From positions 1-32,250 of the forward strand of contig JANWWM010000015.1 of NCBI GenBank assembly GCA_025055975.1: a stretch of 32,250 bases of DNA. The letters run 5' to 3'. The notes under the pieces were generated by a model that had not been told where the DNA came from, made no database searches, and saw only the letters and a program-made list of their open reading frames with translations. This DNA comes from Chloroherpetonaceae bacterium. GTDB lineage: Bacteria; Bacteroidota; Chlorobiia; Chlorobiales; Thermochlorobacteraceae. The position numbers were made by a program, and so were the translations under genes. Positions 8,403 to 15,557 of the stretch are shown in pieces. Position 1 is the stretch's first letter. Every line of letters begins with the position of its first letter.

Positions 8403-9806
8403 TTATCGTCCGCTCCCTTTCAGCCATGCAAAGCCCGTGCCCGAAACGGCGTAAAAGAGCCAAGCGCCAATCGCCATCAAGACCACGTTGCCCGACCACA
8501 TGGCGACGGCGGGCGAAACGATGGCGCGGTCGGCGAGTTTTTCGCCGCTAATCAGAAACGCCCAATAGAGCAAGAAAAACGCGAGCGAAAGTCCCGCCCC
8601 AATGCCGAATCCGCCGCGCTTCGCCAACACGCCAAGCGGAACGCCCACGAGCGCAAAGCAAAAACACGCAAACGGGATCGAATACTTCTTGTGGACTTCG
8701 ACCATATACTTGCGTTGCGTCTCCTCGTCGTTGCGAATTGAAAAGAGCGCGTTGCTCGTCTGCGATTGCAAGCCGCGCGCCATCGCGGAAGCAAGCTCGA
8801 GCGCGTTGAGCCGCTCGCTTTTTGGAATCGAGCTCAAATAAAACGACTCATCGATTTGGGCATCGAAGCGCGCCGCCAAGTTGATGTCAACATCGAGCGA
8901 ATCGACTTCCCCGATGCCCGTTCCTGAAAGCAGGCGCGCGAAGTGATGGCGCGTCTCGTCGGCGATGCGTCGTTTCGTCGCATCGATTTGCGCTTGCAGG
9001 CTATCGCAGATGGCGAGCATCGTCGAGGCGGAAAGTTCTCTATCGCCGCGACTGACGGAACTCTCGTCGGAGCGCTCGAAGCCAAAGCCCGTCGCATCGA
9101 GCAAAACCTTGTGCCGTTGAAATGCCATTCGGCGATACTCCTTGCGGGCGTTTTTGTCGACCTCGTGCATCTCGCCGTCGTAGAGCGTCATAATCAGGTA
9201 GCGGTAATCCGACGAGTATTCGAACTTGCCCGTTTCGGCAGTGATGACGGTTTCGCTTTGCGGACGGGTGTAGTCGTAAATCGTTACGCCGCCGATGTCG
9301 GAAGAAGTCTCGCTCGTTTTGCGCGCGAGAATCGAGTAGCCGTAAATGAGGTTGGAAAAGACGTTCTCTTGCAGTCCGAAGGCGGGCTTTTTGCGCGAGA
9401 TGTCCATCATCAACACTTTCGCTTGGTGATTGGCTTCGGGGAGCACGACGTTGCCAAAGCGCTCGACGAGAACGACGAGAATCGCGCTTGCGATTAAAAC
9501 GGGTTGCATCAATCGCCCAAGCGAAATGCCGCCCGCTCGCATCGCCGTGATTTCCAAGTCGTTGGTCATTTTGCCAAACGCCATCAGGCATGCGATCAAA
9601 ACGCCCATTGGCGCGGCAAGCACGACCATCCACGCGATTTGCAAGAGAATCAGCTCAACGATGACCGTCAGTTCCAACCCTTTGCCGACGAGGCGATCGA
9701 GCGCGCGCGTGAGGAATTGCAAAAGAAAGACGAAAATCACCGTGAAAAAGCCGAAGAAGAACGGTCCGACGTGAGCCAGCAAGACGTGTCGGTGCAGAAT
9801 TTTCAT
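8403..9806 (-). CDS. LptF/LptG family lipopolysaccharide-export permease
   Basis: An inner-membrane permease subunit of the YjgP/YjgQ (LptF/LptG) family, which with LptB extracts lipopolysaccharide from the inner membrane toward the LptC/A/D bridge. The 467-residue product has the family architecture: three N-terminal transmembrane helices (near 12-32, 52-75 and 99-118), a large periplasmic beta-jellyroll domain, and three C-terminal helices starting around 375. PMGVLIACLMAFGKMTNDLEITAMRA is the conserved coupling region that docks on LptB. The periplasmic domain has an extra hydrophilic stretch around 250-310. Chlorobi and Bacteroidota often carry single LptF/G-type genes apart from other lpt genes, as here. 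It lies 6 bp after the cyclase and 6 bp before the DUF218 gene. Confidence 0.9.
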   Translation of the reverse strand: MKILHRHVLLAHVGPFFFGFFTVIFVFLLQFLTRALDRLVGKGLELTVIVELILLQIAWMVVLAAPMGVLIACLMAFGKMTNDLEITAMRAGGISLGRLMQPVLIASAILVVLVERFGNVVLPEANHQAKVLMMDISRKKPAFGLQENVFSNLIYGYSILARKTSETSSDIGGVTIYDYTRPQSETVITAETGKFEYSSDYRYLIMTLYDGEMHEVDKNARKEYRRMAFQRHKVLLDATGFGFERSDESSVSRGDRELSASTMLAICDSLQAQIDATKRRIADETRHHFARLLSGTGIGEVDSLDVDINLAARFDAQIDESFYLSSIPKSERLNALELASAMARGLQSQTSNALFSIRNDEETQRKYMVEVHKKYSIPFACFCFALVGVPLGVLAKRGGFGIGAGLSLAFFLLYWAFLISGEKLADRAIVSPAVAMWSGNVVLMAIGAWLFYAVSGTGFAWLKGSGR

Positions 9807-9812
9807 CGCCGC

Positions 9813-11522
9813 TCACCACTCGATTTTTTCTTTGAGGAAATAGGCGTTCATCAAGCCTTTGCCTTTGACCTCAATCGCGCCGCGCGGCTCGAAGATGAAC
9901 TTGTGGCGCAAGAGGCGGTAGGTGGTTTCGGTTACTTGCGCTTCGTTGGGCGCGCTATGCGATTCCATTCGGGAGGCGGTATTGACCGTGTCGCCCCAAA
10001 GGTCGTAGATAAATTTTTTCGTTCCGATGACGCCCGCCACGACGGGACCGGAATTGATGCCGATTCTCAAACTGATTGGCACGTCGCCGCCCGCGTTGAT
10101 GCGTCGCATTTCGCTCATCATTTGCAAGGCGGCTTCGGCGACGGCTTCGGCGTGATCGTCTCTGGGAATCGGCACGCCCGCAACCGCCATGTAAGCGTCG
10201 CCAATCGTCTTGATTTTTTCAAGTCCAAACCGCTCGGCAATGTCGTCGAAGGACGAGAAAATGTCGTTGAGCATCACGACGAGGGTTTCGGGCTTGAAGC
10301 GCGCCGAAAGGGTCGTGAAGCCCACGAGGTCGGCAAATAGCACGGTCGCCTCCTTGAAATAATCGGCGATGACCTGTTCGCCTTGCTTCAAGCGTTCCGC
10401 CACGCTTTTGGGCAGAATGTTCAAAAGCAAGCGTTCCGATTTTTCTTGTTCGGCTTTGATTTCGACGTGTTTGAGGCGATAGATTTCCTTTTCGCGCTCG
10501 ATTCTTTCGATTTCGAACTTCGCTTCCAAGCCGCGCAGGCGTTTGCGAGCGTCTTCGCTGAAAACGTCCTCTTTGAACTGGTGATATAGCTTGTGGTATT
10601 CGAGCGCCTTCTTGAAATCGCCGCGCAGTTCGTAGGTTTCCGAGAGCGCTTTGCAAGCGTCGTAGATGAGTTCTTTGGAGTTGACGTCTTCGGCGAGCGC
10701 GAGCGCGCTATTGAGGCAATCGAGCGCGGCATCGAAATTGCCGATGTCGTTGAGAATGATGCCCACGTTGCAAAGCGTCCTGATGGCGCTGCTGCGGTCT
10801 TGGATTTCGTTGAAAAGATCGAACGCTTTTAGCGTGGAGTCGAGCGCGTTTTTCAGATCCTTCAAGCTGTGATAAAAACTGCCGATGTTGAGAAAGGCGT
10901 TGGCTTCGCCGCGTCGATCTCGAAACGAGCGCGCGATTTCCAAGCTTTTGAGATAGAAATCGAGCGCGACGTCTTTTTGATCGAGTTGGAGATACACGTT
11001 GGCGATGTTCATCATCGCCGCGCCCTCGCCGACCGCGTCGCCAGCGTCTTGCTTGATTTTCAGGCTCTCTTCGTAACAACGCAGAGTGCTATGATAGTCG
11101 CCGAGCTTTTGATAGACGTTGCCGATGTTATTGAGCGAGACGGATTCGCCTTGTTTGTCGCGCAGCTCTTGGCGCAAGCCGAGACTTTTGGAGTGAAAAT
11201 CGAGCGCGCTGGCGTAGTCGCCGAGGCTTTGATAGACGTTGCCGATGGCGTTGAGAGCCGTCGCCGCGCCGCGTTTGTCGCCCAGTTCTTCAAAGAGGCG
11301 AAGGGCGGCGTCGGACGCGGAAAGCGCCGCGTCGTAGTTGGCAAGCAAGTATTGACAAACGCCGATGTTGCGTTGGCTGTCCGCGATGCCCTTTCGGTAA
11401 GAATGTTCTTGCGAGAGACGCAAGGCGTTTTCGCTCATTTCGAGGGCGAGCTTGGGCTGTTCGTTTCGGCATCGCCACGCTGAATCGTTCAGCGCGTCGA
11501 TCTTGGCGAGCGCGTCGCGCAT
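9813..11522 (-). CDS. Adenylate cyclase (class III) with N-terminal TPR array
   Basis: A cytosolic signalling enzyme of 569 residues. Residues about 10-320 form seven or so TPR repeats (pattern A-x-x-x-N-I-G-x-x-Y-x-x-L-G-D-Y). Residues 325-375 form a coiled coil, then LLLNILPKSVAERL, the linker typical before such cyclase domains. The cyclase domain (391-565) is complete: metal ligands Asp398 and Asp442, base-selecting Lys438 (KIKTIGD) and Asp507 (YDLWGD), ribose-contacting Asn514 and transition-state Arg518. The Lys/Asp pair predicts ATP, not GTP, as substrate. There is no membrane segment, so input probably comes through the TPRs. It leads an operon with lptF/G, DUF218 and the CrtC-like gene. 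A terminator separates it from the regulator gene upstream. Confidence 0.92.
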   Translation of the reverse strand: MRDALAKIDALNDSAWRCRNEQPKLALEMSENALRLSQEHSYRKGIADSQRNIGVCQYLLANYDAALSASDAALRLFEELGDKRGAATALNAIGNVYQSLGDYASALDFHSKSLGLRQELRDKQGESVSLNNIGNVYQKLGDYHSTLRCYEESLKIKQDAGDAVGEGAAMMNIANVYLQLDQKDVALDFYLKSLEIARSFRDRRGEANAFLNIGSFYHSLKDLKNALDSTLKAFDLFNEIQDRSSAIRTLCNVGIILNDIGNFDAALDCLNSALALAEDVNSKELIYDACKALSETYELRGDFKKALEYHKLYHQFKEDVFSEDARKRLRGLEAKFEIERIEREKEIYRLKHVEIKAEQEKSERLLLNILPKSVAERLKQGEQVIADYFKEATVLFADLVGFTTLSARFKPETLVVMLNDIFSSFDDIAERFGLEKIKTIGDAYMAVAGVPIPRDDHAEAVAEAALQMMSEMRRINAGGDVPISLRIGINSGPVVAGVIGTKKFIYDLWGDTVNTASRMESHSAPNEAQVTETTYRLLRHKFIFEPRGAIEVKGKGLMNAYFLKEKIEW

Positions 11523-11549
11523 AGCGGTTGGGCGATTGAATCGATGGAG

Positions 11550-11557
11550 CGAAAATA
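11550..11557 (-). promoter_or_regulatory. Possible promoter -7 element of the cyclase operon
   Basis: Read on the minus strand this is TATTTTCG followed by CTCC, close to the other promoters here. It overlaps the U-tract of the upstream gene's terminator. No TTG lies at -33. Confidence 0.35.
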
Positions 11558-11602
11558 AAAAGCGCGTCAGACTTTTCGCGGCGGCGAAACCTGACGCGCT
11601 TT
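11551..11602 (-). terminator. Intrinsic terminator after the response regulator gene
   Basis: AAAGCGCGTCAG (11559-11570) pairs perfectly with CTGACGCGCTTT (11591-11602), with a smaller TTTCGC/GCGAAA hairpin in the loop. On the minus strand a TTTTATTTTC tail follows. Confidence 0.8.
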
Positions 11603-11624
11603 CGGCTCGCGCGAGCCGATTGGC

Positions 11625-12602
11625 TCAGGATTCGTTGCGGAGATTCGTTTTCGAGAGCAAGGCTTGCGCGGCGCGCAGACGCAAGCGCAGCGCGCTTTCC
11701 TCGACTTTCGGAGCCACGATTTCGGGCGCAATCGTTTCCGCCGTTTGACGAACATTGGTCGACGGCGCTTTCGCGTAGAGCTTGTTCTTCTCGACGGCTT
11801 CGGAAAGAGTTTTGCCAATCACGTCGTCGCTCGCGGGCTTGACGAGATACTTGAACACGCTCAGCTCGTTGATGGAGCGCACGGCGAGCGTCGCGTCTTT
11901 GACCTCCGTCAGAATCACCGTAACGACTTGCGGATACTCTTGGCGAATCGCGTTGAGAAAGCCAATGCCATCCACGTCCGCGAAATTCACGTTGCTCACG
12001 ACGACCGAGACGGGACGTTTCGCCAATTCTTTGAAGGCTTCGTCGACCGACGTCGCGCCCGACACGTCGAAACTTTTGCTGAACTTCTCGACGAGGCGTT
12101 TCACTTCGTTCTCGTCGTAGTCGACGAACAGCACGCTGCCATGTTTTTCCTCGACTTCGATGTGAATGCGCGAAGAGGTCTTCAAGGCTTCAGCTTTGGC
12201 TTGCTCTTTGGCTTGCAATTGCGCGATGCGGTCATAGATTTGAACGCCAAGCCTGACGAGGTTGCAGAGATTGTCGGCTTTCCACGGCTTGTTGATGTAG
12301 CGGAAAATCTCGCCCGCGTTGACGGAACTGATGATGGCATCGAGGTCGCTATATCCCGTCAAAAGCATTCGAACCGTGTTCGGACTAATTTGCTTGACTT
12401 GACGCAAGACTTCGTGTCCCAGCATGCCAGGCATGCGTTGGTCGCTGATGATGACCTTGATGGGTTCGCGTCGAACGATGTCGAGGGCTTGCGCGCCGCC
12501 ATTCGCCGTGAACACGACATAGTCGTCTTCGAACAGGCGCGACAGCGAGCTCAAAACCATTGGCTCGTCATCGACCAAAAGAATGCGTGATTCGCTGCTC
12601 AT
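11625..12602 (-). CDS. Response regulator with two receiver domains, the second degenerate
   Basis: A 325-residue cytosolic protein with no DNA-binding domain. The first receiver (5-125) is complete: Asp11/Asp12 for Mg, phospho-acceptor Asp54 in SDQRMPG, Thr82 and Lys105 in NKPW, the pattern of RpfG-type receivers. After a short coiled coil (about 125-145) comes a second receiver-like domain (155-265): the FVDYDE strand and YLVKP lysine (255) are kept, but the aspartate position is Asn204 (SNVNFADVDG), so it probably cannot be phosphorylated. The tail is charged and Ala/Val-rich. It starts 20 bp after the histidine kinase and is most likely its partner. Output is probably through protein contact. 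Confidence 0.88.
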   Translation of the reverse strand: MSSESRILLVDDEPMVLSSLSRLFEDDYVVFTANGGAQALDIVRREPIKVIISDQRMPGMLGHEVLRQVKQISPNTVRMLLTGYSDLDAIISSVNAGEIFRYINKPWKADNLCNLVRLGVQIYDRIAQLQAKEQAKAEALKTSSRIHIEVEEKHGSVLFVDYDENEVKRLVEKFSKSFDVSGATSVDEAFKELAKRPVSVVVSNVNFADVDGIGFLNAIRQEYPQVVTVILTEVKDATLAVRSINELSVFKYLVKPASDDVIGKTLSEAVEKNKLYAKAPSTNVRQTAETIAPEIVAPKVEESALRLRLRAAQALLSKTNLRNES

Positions 12603-12622
12603 AATCGTCGTTTGGTTTATGG

Positions 12623-14380
12623 TTAGTTGAACGCGAGCGTCGACGCGGGCGAAGCGAGTTCTTGGCTTTGCTTGACGGGAATTTTGATCGTGAATTCCGT
12701 GCCTTTGCCAACTTCGCTTTGAACGGTGATCGTGCCCCTGTGTTGCTCGATGATTTTATAGACGATCGATAGCCCAAGCCCCGTGCCTTGTCCGACTTCT
12801 TTCGTCGTGAAGAAGGGCTCGAAAATTTTCTTCAAGTTTTCTTTCGGAATCCCTCTGCCGTCGTCGCGGATTTTGACGACCGCCATTCCGTCTTCTTTGT
12901 AGGTTTTGATCCAGATGTGCCCTTGACCCTCGATGGCTTGAACGGCGTTGGTGATGATGTTCAGAAACACCTGATTCATTCGGGCGGGGAAGCACTCGAC
13001 TTGCATGTCGGGCGCGAAATCTTTGATGACCTCCGCCTTGTATTTGACGAGGTTGTGCGCGATTTTCAAAGTCGACTCGATGCCCTGATTGAGGTCGGTT
13101 TCTTTGAACGACGCTTCGTCCAAACGCGAGAAGTTTTTGAGGACGATCACGAGTTGCTGAATGCGGTCGATGCCGTCGAGCGATTCGGCTATCAAGGCGC
13201 GAATCTTCTCGCTAAAATTGCTCGAGTCGATTTTCTTCGAAGCCTCGACGATTCCGAGCAGTTTCGCTTCAAGTTCGTCCAACTGACCGTTGATGAGCGC
13301 GTCGCGCAGATCGCGGTAGCGCTCGAGCACATCGAGCAAGCGACGCTGACTTTTTTCCAGCACCTCGATGTTGTTGCGCACGAAGCCGAGCGGCGTGTTG
13401 ACCTCGTGCGCGATGCCCGCCACCATTTGACCCAGCGACGCCATTTTTTCCGACTGAATGAGCTGCGTTTGTTGCTCTTGAATGCGCGCGTTGCTCTCTT
13501 CCAACTTTTTGTAAGATTCTTCCAGAAGACGCAAGCTGTCTTCGAGTTTTTTCTTGTTTTCCTCGAGATCCTTGTTGCGTTGCACGAGCGCCTGACCAAT
13601 GACGTTGAACGATGCGCCGACTTTGGCGAGCTCGTCTTTGGCGTCAAGCTTGACCTTTTCTTCCGTATCGCCTCTAACGAGCTTCTTTGAAATTTCGTCC
13701 AAGCTATTCACGGTCTTCATCACGGAGCGATAAAAGCCGATGAGCAAGTAGATGACCGCGAGCCAAAGAAGCGGCACGCCGAACTGCATCAAGCGCTTCT
13801 GGAACGTGAGGGCGTTGATGCGCGCGACGAGAAGCGCGTCCAACGCTTTGGCTTCGGCGGCGTAAAGTTTCTTCAACGCCGAAAGCGCGACGTTCCCCGC
13901 CTCGACATATCGTTTGGCGTTGAACGCGCTATCGAGCGCCACCGCGCGAATCGGCTTGGTTTGCGCCAAAAAGGCGCCAATCGCGCCAACGAACATGTCG
14001 TATTCCTGATTGATGAGGTCTTTGACGTTCGGAGCGCCATAGACGTTCTTGAACCCATATGCCTTCGCCACGCCGAGCTTGATGCCGTCGAAGGCGTTTT
14101 CCACGATGCCGGGCAGAACGAAAATCAACTCGGCGAGTTTGTCGGACGAGAGAGCGTCGCCGAGCGCGATGCGCCGACCCAAATCGCGCGCTTGCGAGAT
14201 TTTTTGAACGAGCAACGGGATGCGGAAAATCACGCCGTCCATCATATAGTAGGAATCGATGTCGGGATCAAGCACGAGGTTGGAAACGTCGCCGACGTGC
14301 GCGATGAGCAACGCGAGTTTGTCTATGATGTCGGAATGATCGGCGTAACTTGTCGGAATGATCGGCGTAACTTTTTTCAA
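12623..14380 (-). CDS. Sensor histidine kinase, C-terminal fragment (frame broken by a 22-bp duplication)
   Basis: The open frame encodes 585 residues from a TTG at 14380. It has the rest of the sensor region, a transmembrane helix (about 200-217), a HAMP domain (about 218-265), a coiled coil, a phospho-acceptor domain with His325 in AGIAHEVNTP, and a complete ATPase domain: N box NIITNAVQAI, DDGRGIP, and GTGLGLSIVYKI. The first transmembrane helix and start of the sensor domain are in another frame upstream (14268-14864). Removing one copy of the tandem duplication at 14329-14372 joins the two into one protein of about 739 residues. As it stands, the gene is disrupted; internal initiation could still give a soluble-sensor fragment anchored by one helix. 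Confidence 0.85.
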   Translation of the reverse strand: MKKVTPIIPTSYADHSDIIDKLALLIAHVGDVSNLVLDPDIDSYYMMDGVIFRIPLLVQKISQARDLGRRIALGDALSSDKLAELIFVLPGIVENAFDGIKLGVAKAYGFKNVYGAPNVKDLINQEYDMFVGAIGAFLAQTKPIRAVALDSAFNAKRYVEAGNVALSALKKLYAAEAKALDALLVARINALTFQKRLMQFGVPLLWLAVIYLLIGFYRSVMKTVNSLDEISKKLVRGDTEEKVKLDAKDELAKVGASFNVIGQALVQRNKDLEENKKKLEDSLRLLEESYKKLEESNARIQEQQTQLIQSEKMASLGQMVAGIAHEVNTPLGFVRNNIEVLEKSQRRLLDVLERYRDLRDALINGQLDELEAKLLGIVEASKKIDSSNFSEKIRALIAESLDGIDRIQQLVIVLKNFSRLDEASFKETDLNQGIESTLKIAHNLVKYKAEVIKDFAPDMQVECFPARMNQVFLNIITNAVQAIEGQGHIWIKTYKEDGMAVVKIRDDGRGIPKENLKKIFEPFFTTKEVGQGTGLGLSIVYKIIEQHRGTITVQSEVGKGTEFTIKIPVKQSQELASPASTLAFN

Positions 14381-14864
14381 GCGTGGTTTGCCAAAGCGAT
14401 TCTTTGGTGGCTTTCCAGAGTTTTCGAATGTCCGCCCATTTTTCGCGGCTTTCCAACGTCGCGCCGAGACGAGCGTCCACAGCGTCAGCCGCGCTCACGA
14501 CCTCGTCGATTTTGGACTGCAACGCTTGAAGCGTCTGCTTTGCCTCCGCTTTCTCCGCGTCTTTTCCCCGAAAATACGCCAAGGCGGCTTGACGATGCTC
14601 GGCGACGAGAAAGAGCAATTCCGCGATAGGCTCTTTGTATTCCAAGCCAAGTCGTTCCTTTTCGGCGAACTCAATGGCTTCGTTGCGCACGGTGGAGAGC
14701 AAGATCAAGAGGAACAAACTCGGAATGACCAGCATCAAACTGATGAGCGCGAACTTGACGGGATAATTCAAGTTGTCCATCAGCGCGATGGCGGGCTGAA
14801 AAACGGAAAATCCCTTGCTCTTCGGGCGAGACGAAGCGCCGCTAAGCGAGTTAGAGCGTGGCAT
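14268..14864 (-). CDS. Sensor histidine kinase, N-terminal fragment
   Basis: Encodes the start of the kinase: a cytoplasmic N-terminus, a transmembrane helix (about residues 37-60, ALISLMLVIPSLFLLILLS) and the beginning of a helical extracytoplasmic sensor domain (KERLGLEYKEPIAELLFLVAEHRQAAL). The frame matches the downstream kinase up to LEKSYADHSD, then runs about 25 aberrant residues past the duplication to a stop. ATG 14864 is preferred because FQPAIALMDNLNYPVKF looks like part of the conserved N-terminus; ATG 14780 is an alternative. It belongs to the same gene as 12623-14380. Confidence 0.8.
   Translation of the reverse strand: MPRSNSLSGASSRPKSKGFSVFQPAIALMDNLNYPVKFALISLMLVIPSLFLLILLSTVRNEAIEFAEKERLGLEYKEPIAELLFLVAEHRQAALAYFRGKDAEKAEAKQTLQALQSKIDEVVSAADAVDARLGATLESREKWADIRKLWKATKESLWQTTLEKSYADHSDKLRRSFRHHRQTRVAHRARRRRFQPRA
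14329..14372. repeat. Exact 22-bp tandem duplication inside the kinase gene
   Basis: Bases 14329-14350 and 14351-14372 are identical and adjacent. Twenty-two is not a multiple of three, so the second copy shifts the frame. With one copy deleted the coding length from 14864 to 12623 becomes 2220 bases, exactly 740 codons, and the join reads SYADHSD-IIDKLALL without interruption. Confidence 0.95.
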
Positions 14865-14888
14865 GGCGGTCGTTGCGTTTGAGTTGCG

Positions 14889-14918
14889 CGAAACTCTATT
14901 GCGTTATCGTCGCGCCAA
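14889..14918 (-). promoter_or_regulatory. Possible promoter of the kinase-regulator operon
   Basis: On the minus strand TTG (14918-14916), a 19-bp spacer, then GAGTTTCG (14896-14889) followed by CGC. The -7 box departs from TAnnTTTG at its first base. It lies 25 bp before ATG 14864. Nothing else is evident between 14919 and 15113. Confidence 0.35.
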
Positions 14919-15113
14919 AAGTTAGCGCGACAAACGCGCGAAGGGCGAAGAGAGGCAGCCGCTTGAACTTTCTACTTCGAAATAAAATAGACTTGAATCC
15001 GCGAAAACGACGTGGCGCAAAAAACGCTTCCGTCATCGCTCGGAAACCACAGCGTTGCGCGCTTGCGGCGCGATGAACGCAAGAAGTTACGCGGCTATTG
15101 TCCGTAGCGGGCG

Positions 15114-15188
15114 CGCACCCGTGAGGACTCGAACCTCAGACCTTCTGATTCGTAGTCAGATGCTCTAATCCAACTGAGCTACGGGTGC
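15114..15188 (-). tRNA. tRNA-Arg (anticodon ACG)
   Basis: Complete cloverleaf on the minus strand: acceptor GCACCCG/CGGGTGC, anticodon stem TCTGA/TCAGA with loop CTACGAA, and T-loop GTTCGAGTC. A34 would be read as inosine and decode CGU/CGC/CGA. The CCA end is not encoded. Confidence 0.95.
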
Positions 15189-15216
15189 AAAGCGAACTCG
15201 GTCGCAAAAAGGAACG

Positions 15217-15247
15217 CGAATATACGCGATTCCCGAAAACAAACAAA
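15217..15247 (-). promoter_or_regulatory. Promoter of the tRNA-Arg(ACG) gene
   Basis: On the minus strand TTTG (15247-15244), a 19-bp spacer, then TATATTCG (15224-15217) followed by CGTTCC. It lies between the two tRNA-Arg genes, so the ACG gene has its own promoter. Confidence 0.65.
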
Positions 15248-15258
15248 CGCTCACAACG

Positions 15259-15332
15259 CGCGCCGGGAGGGACTCGAACCCCCAGCCGTCAGAGTCGAAG
15301 TCTGATGCTCTATCCAATTGAGCTACCGACGC
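15259..15332 (-). tRNA. tRNA-Arg (anticodon TCG)
   Basis: Minus-strand cloverleaf with acceptor GCGTCGG/CCGGCGC (one G-U pair), anticodon stem TCAGA/TCTGA with loop CTTCGAC, and T-loop GTTCGAGTC. Decodes CGA and possibly other CGN codons. CCA is not encoded. Confidence 0.93.
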
Positions 15333-15354
15333 AACCACGGTCTTTCGCTCTGAG

Positions 15355-15430
15355 TAGCGTGTGCGGGATTCGAACCCGCGATTTCCGCGCCGAAACTACG
15401 CGGCGTCTTGGGCCTCTAGACGAACACGCT
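15355..15430 (-). tRNA. tRNA-Glu-like gene with a 9-nt anticodon loop
   Basis: The D-arm (TTCGTCTAGAGGCC) is the hallmark of bacterial tRNA-Glu, the acceptor (AGCGTGT/ACACGCT) has seven Watson-Crick pairs, and the T-arm (GCGGG-TTCGAAT-CCCGC) is perfect. The anticodon arm is odd: the only good 5-bp stem (CCGCG/CGCGG) encloses nine bases, TAGTTTCGG, not seven. If T33 precedes it, the anticodon is TTC (Glu), with two extra bases on the 5' side and G at 37 where Glu tRNAs need A. It also lacks the usual G1 and has A as discriminator. It may be a pseudogene, a specialised tRNA or a frameshift-type tRNA. Confidence 0.7.
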
Positions 15431-15435
15431 TGCGA

Positions 15436-15466
15436 CAAAAATGCGCAAAAAATCCTTCCCGCCAAA
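15436..15466 (-). promoter_or_regulatory. Promoter of the tRNA-Glu-like gene
   Basis: On the minus strand TTTG (15466-15463), exactly 19 bp, then CATTTTTG (15443-15436). The box ends 5 bp before the tRNA, so transcription would start almost at its mature 5' end. It may also drive the tRNA-Arg(TCG) gene. Confidence 0.55.
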
Positions 15467-15491
15467 GACGCTCGCCCCTCGCGCCAAAACG

Positions 15492-15521
15492 AAAAGGCGG
15501 CTCCCGAAAAAAGAGCCGCCC
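15492..15521 (-). terminator. Intrinsic terminator after the T9SS cargo gene
   Basis: GGCGGCTC (15496-15503) pairs with GAGCCGCC (15513-15520). On the minus strand the stem is followed by TTTTCG. Confidence 0.75.
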
Positions 15522-15557
15522 TTCGTTCAAAGAACAGAGCCAGCCAAGAGAACAAAC

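Noticed and set aside
8403-9806. Minus-strand operon as a complete LPS-export locus
   Set aside because: Only one permease subunit is present; no lptB, lptC, lptA or lptD is visible, so I do not claim a full locus.
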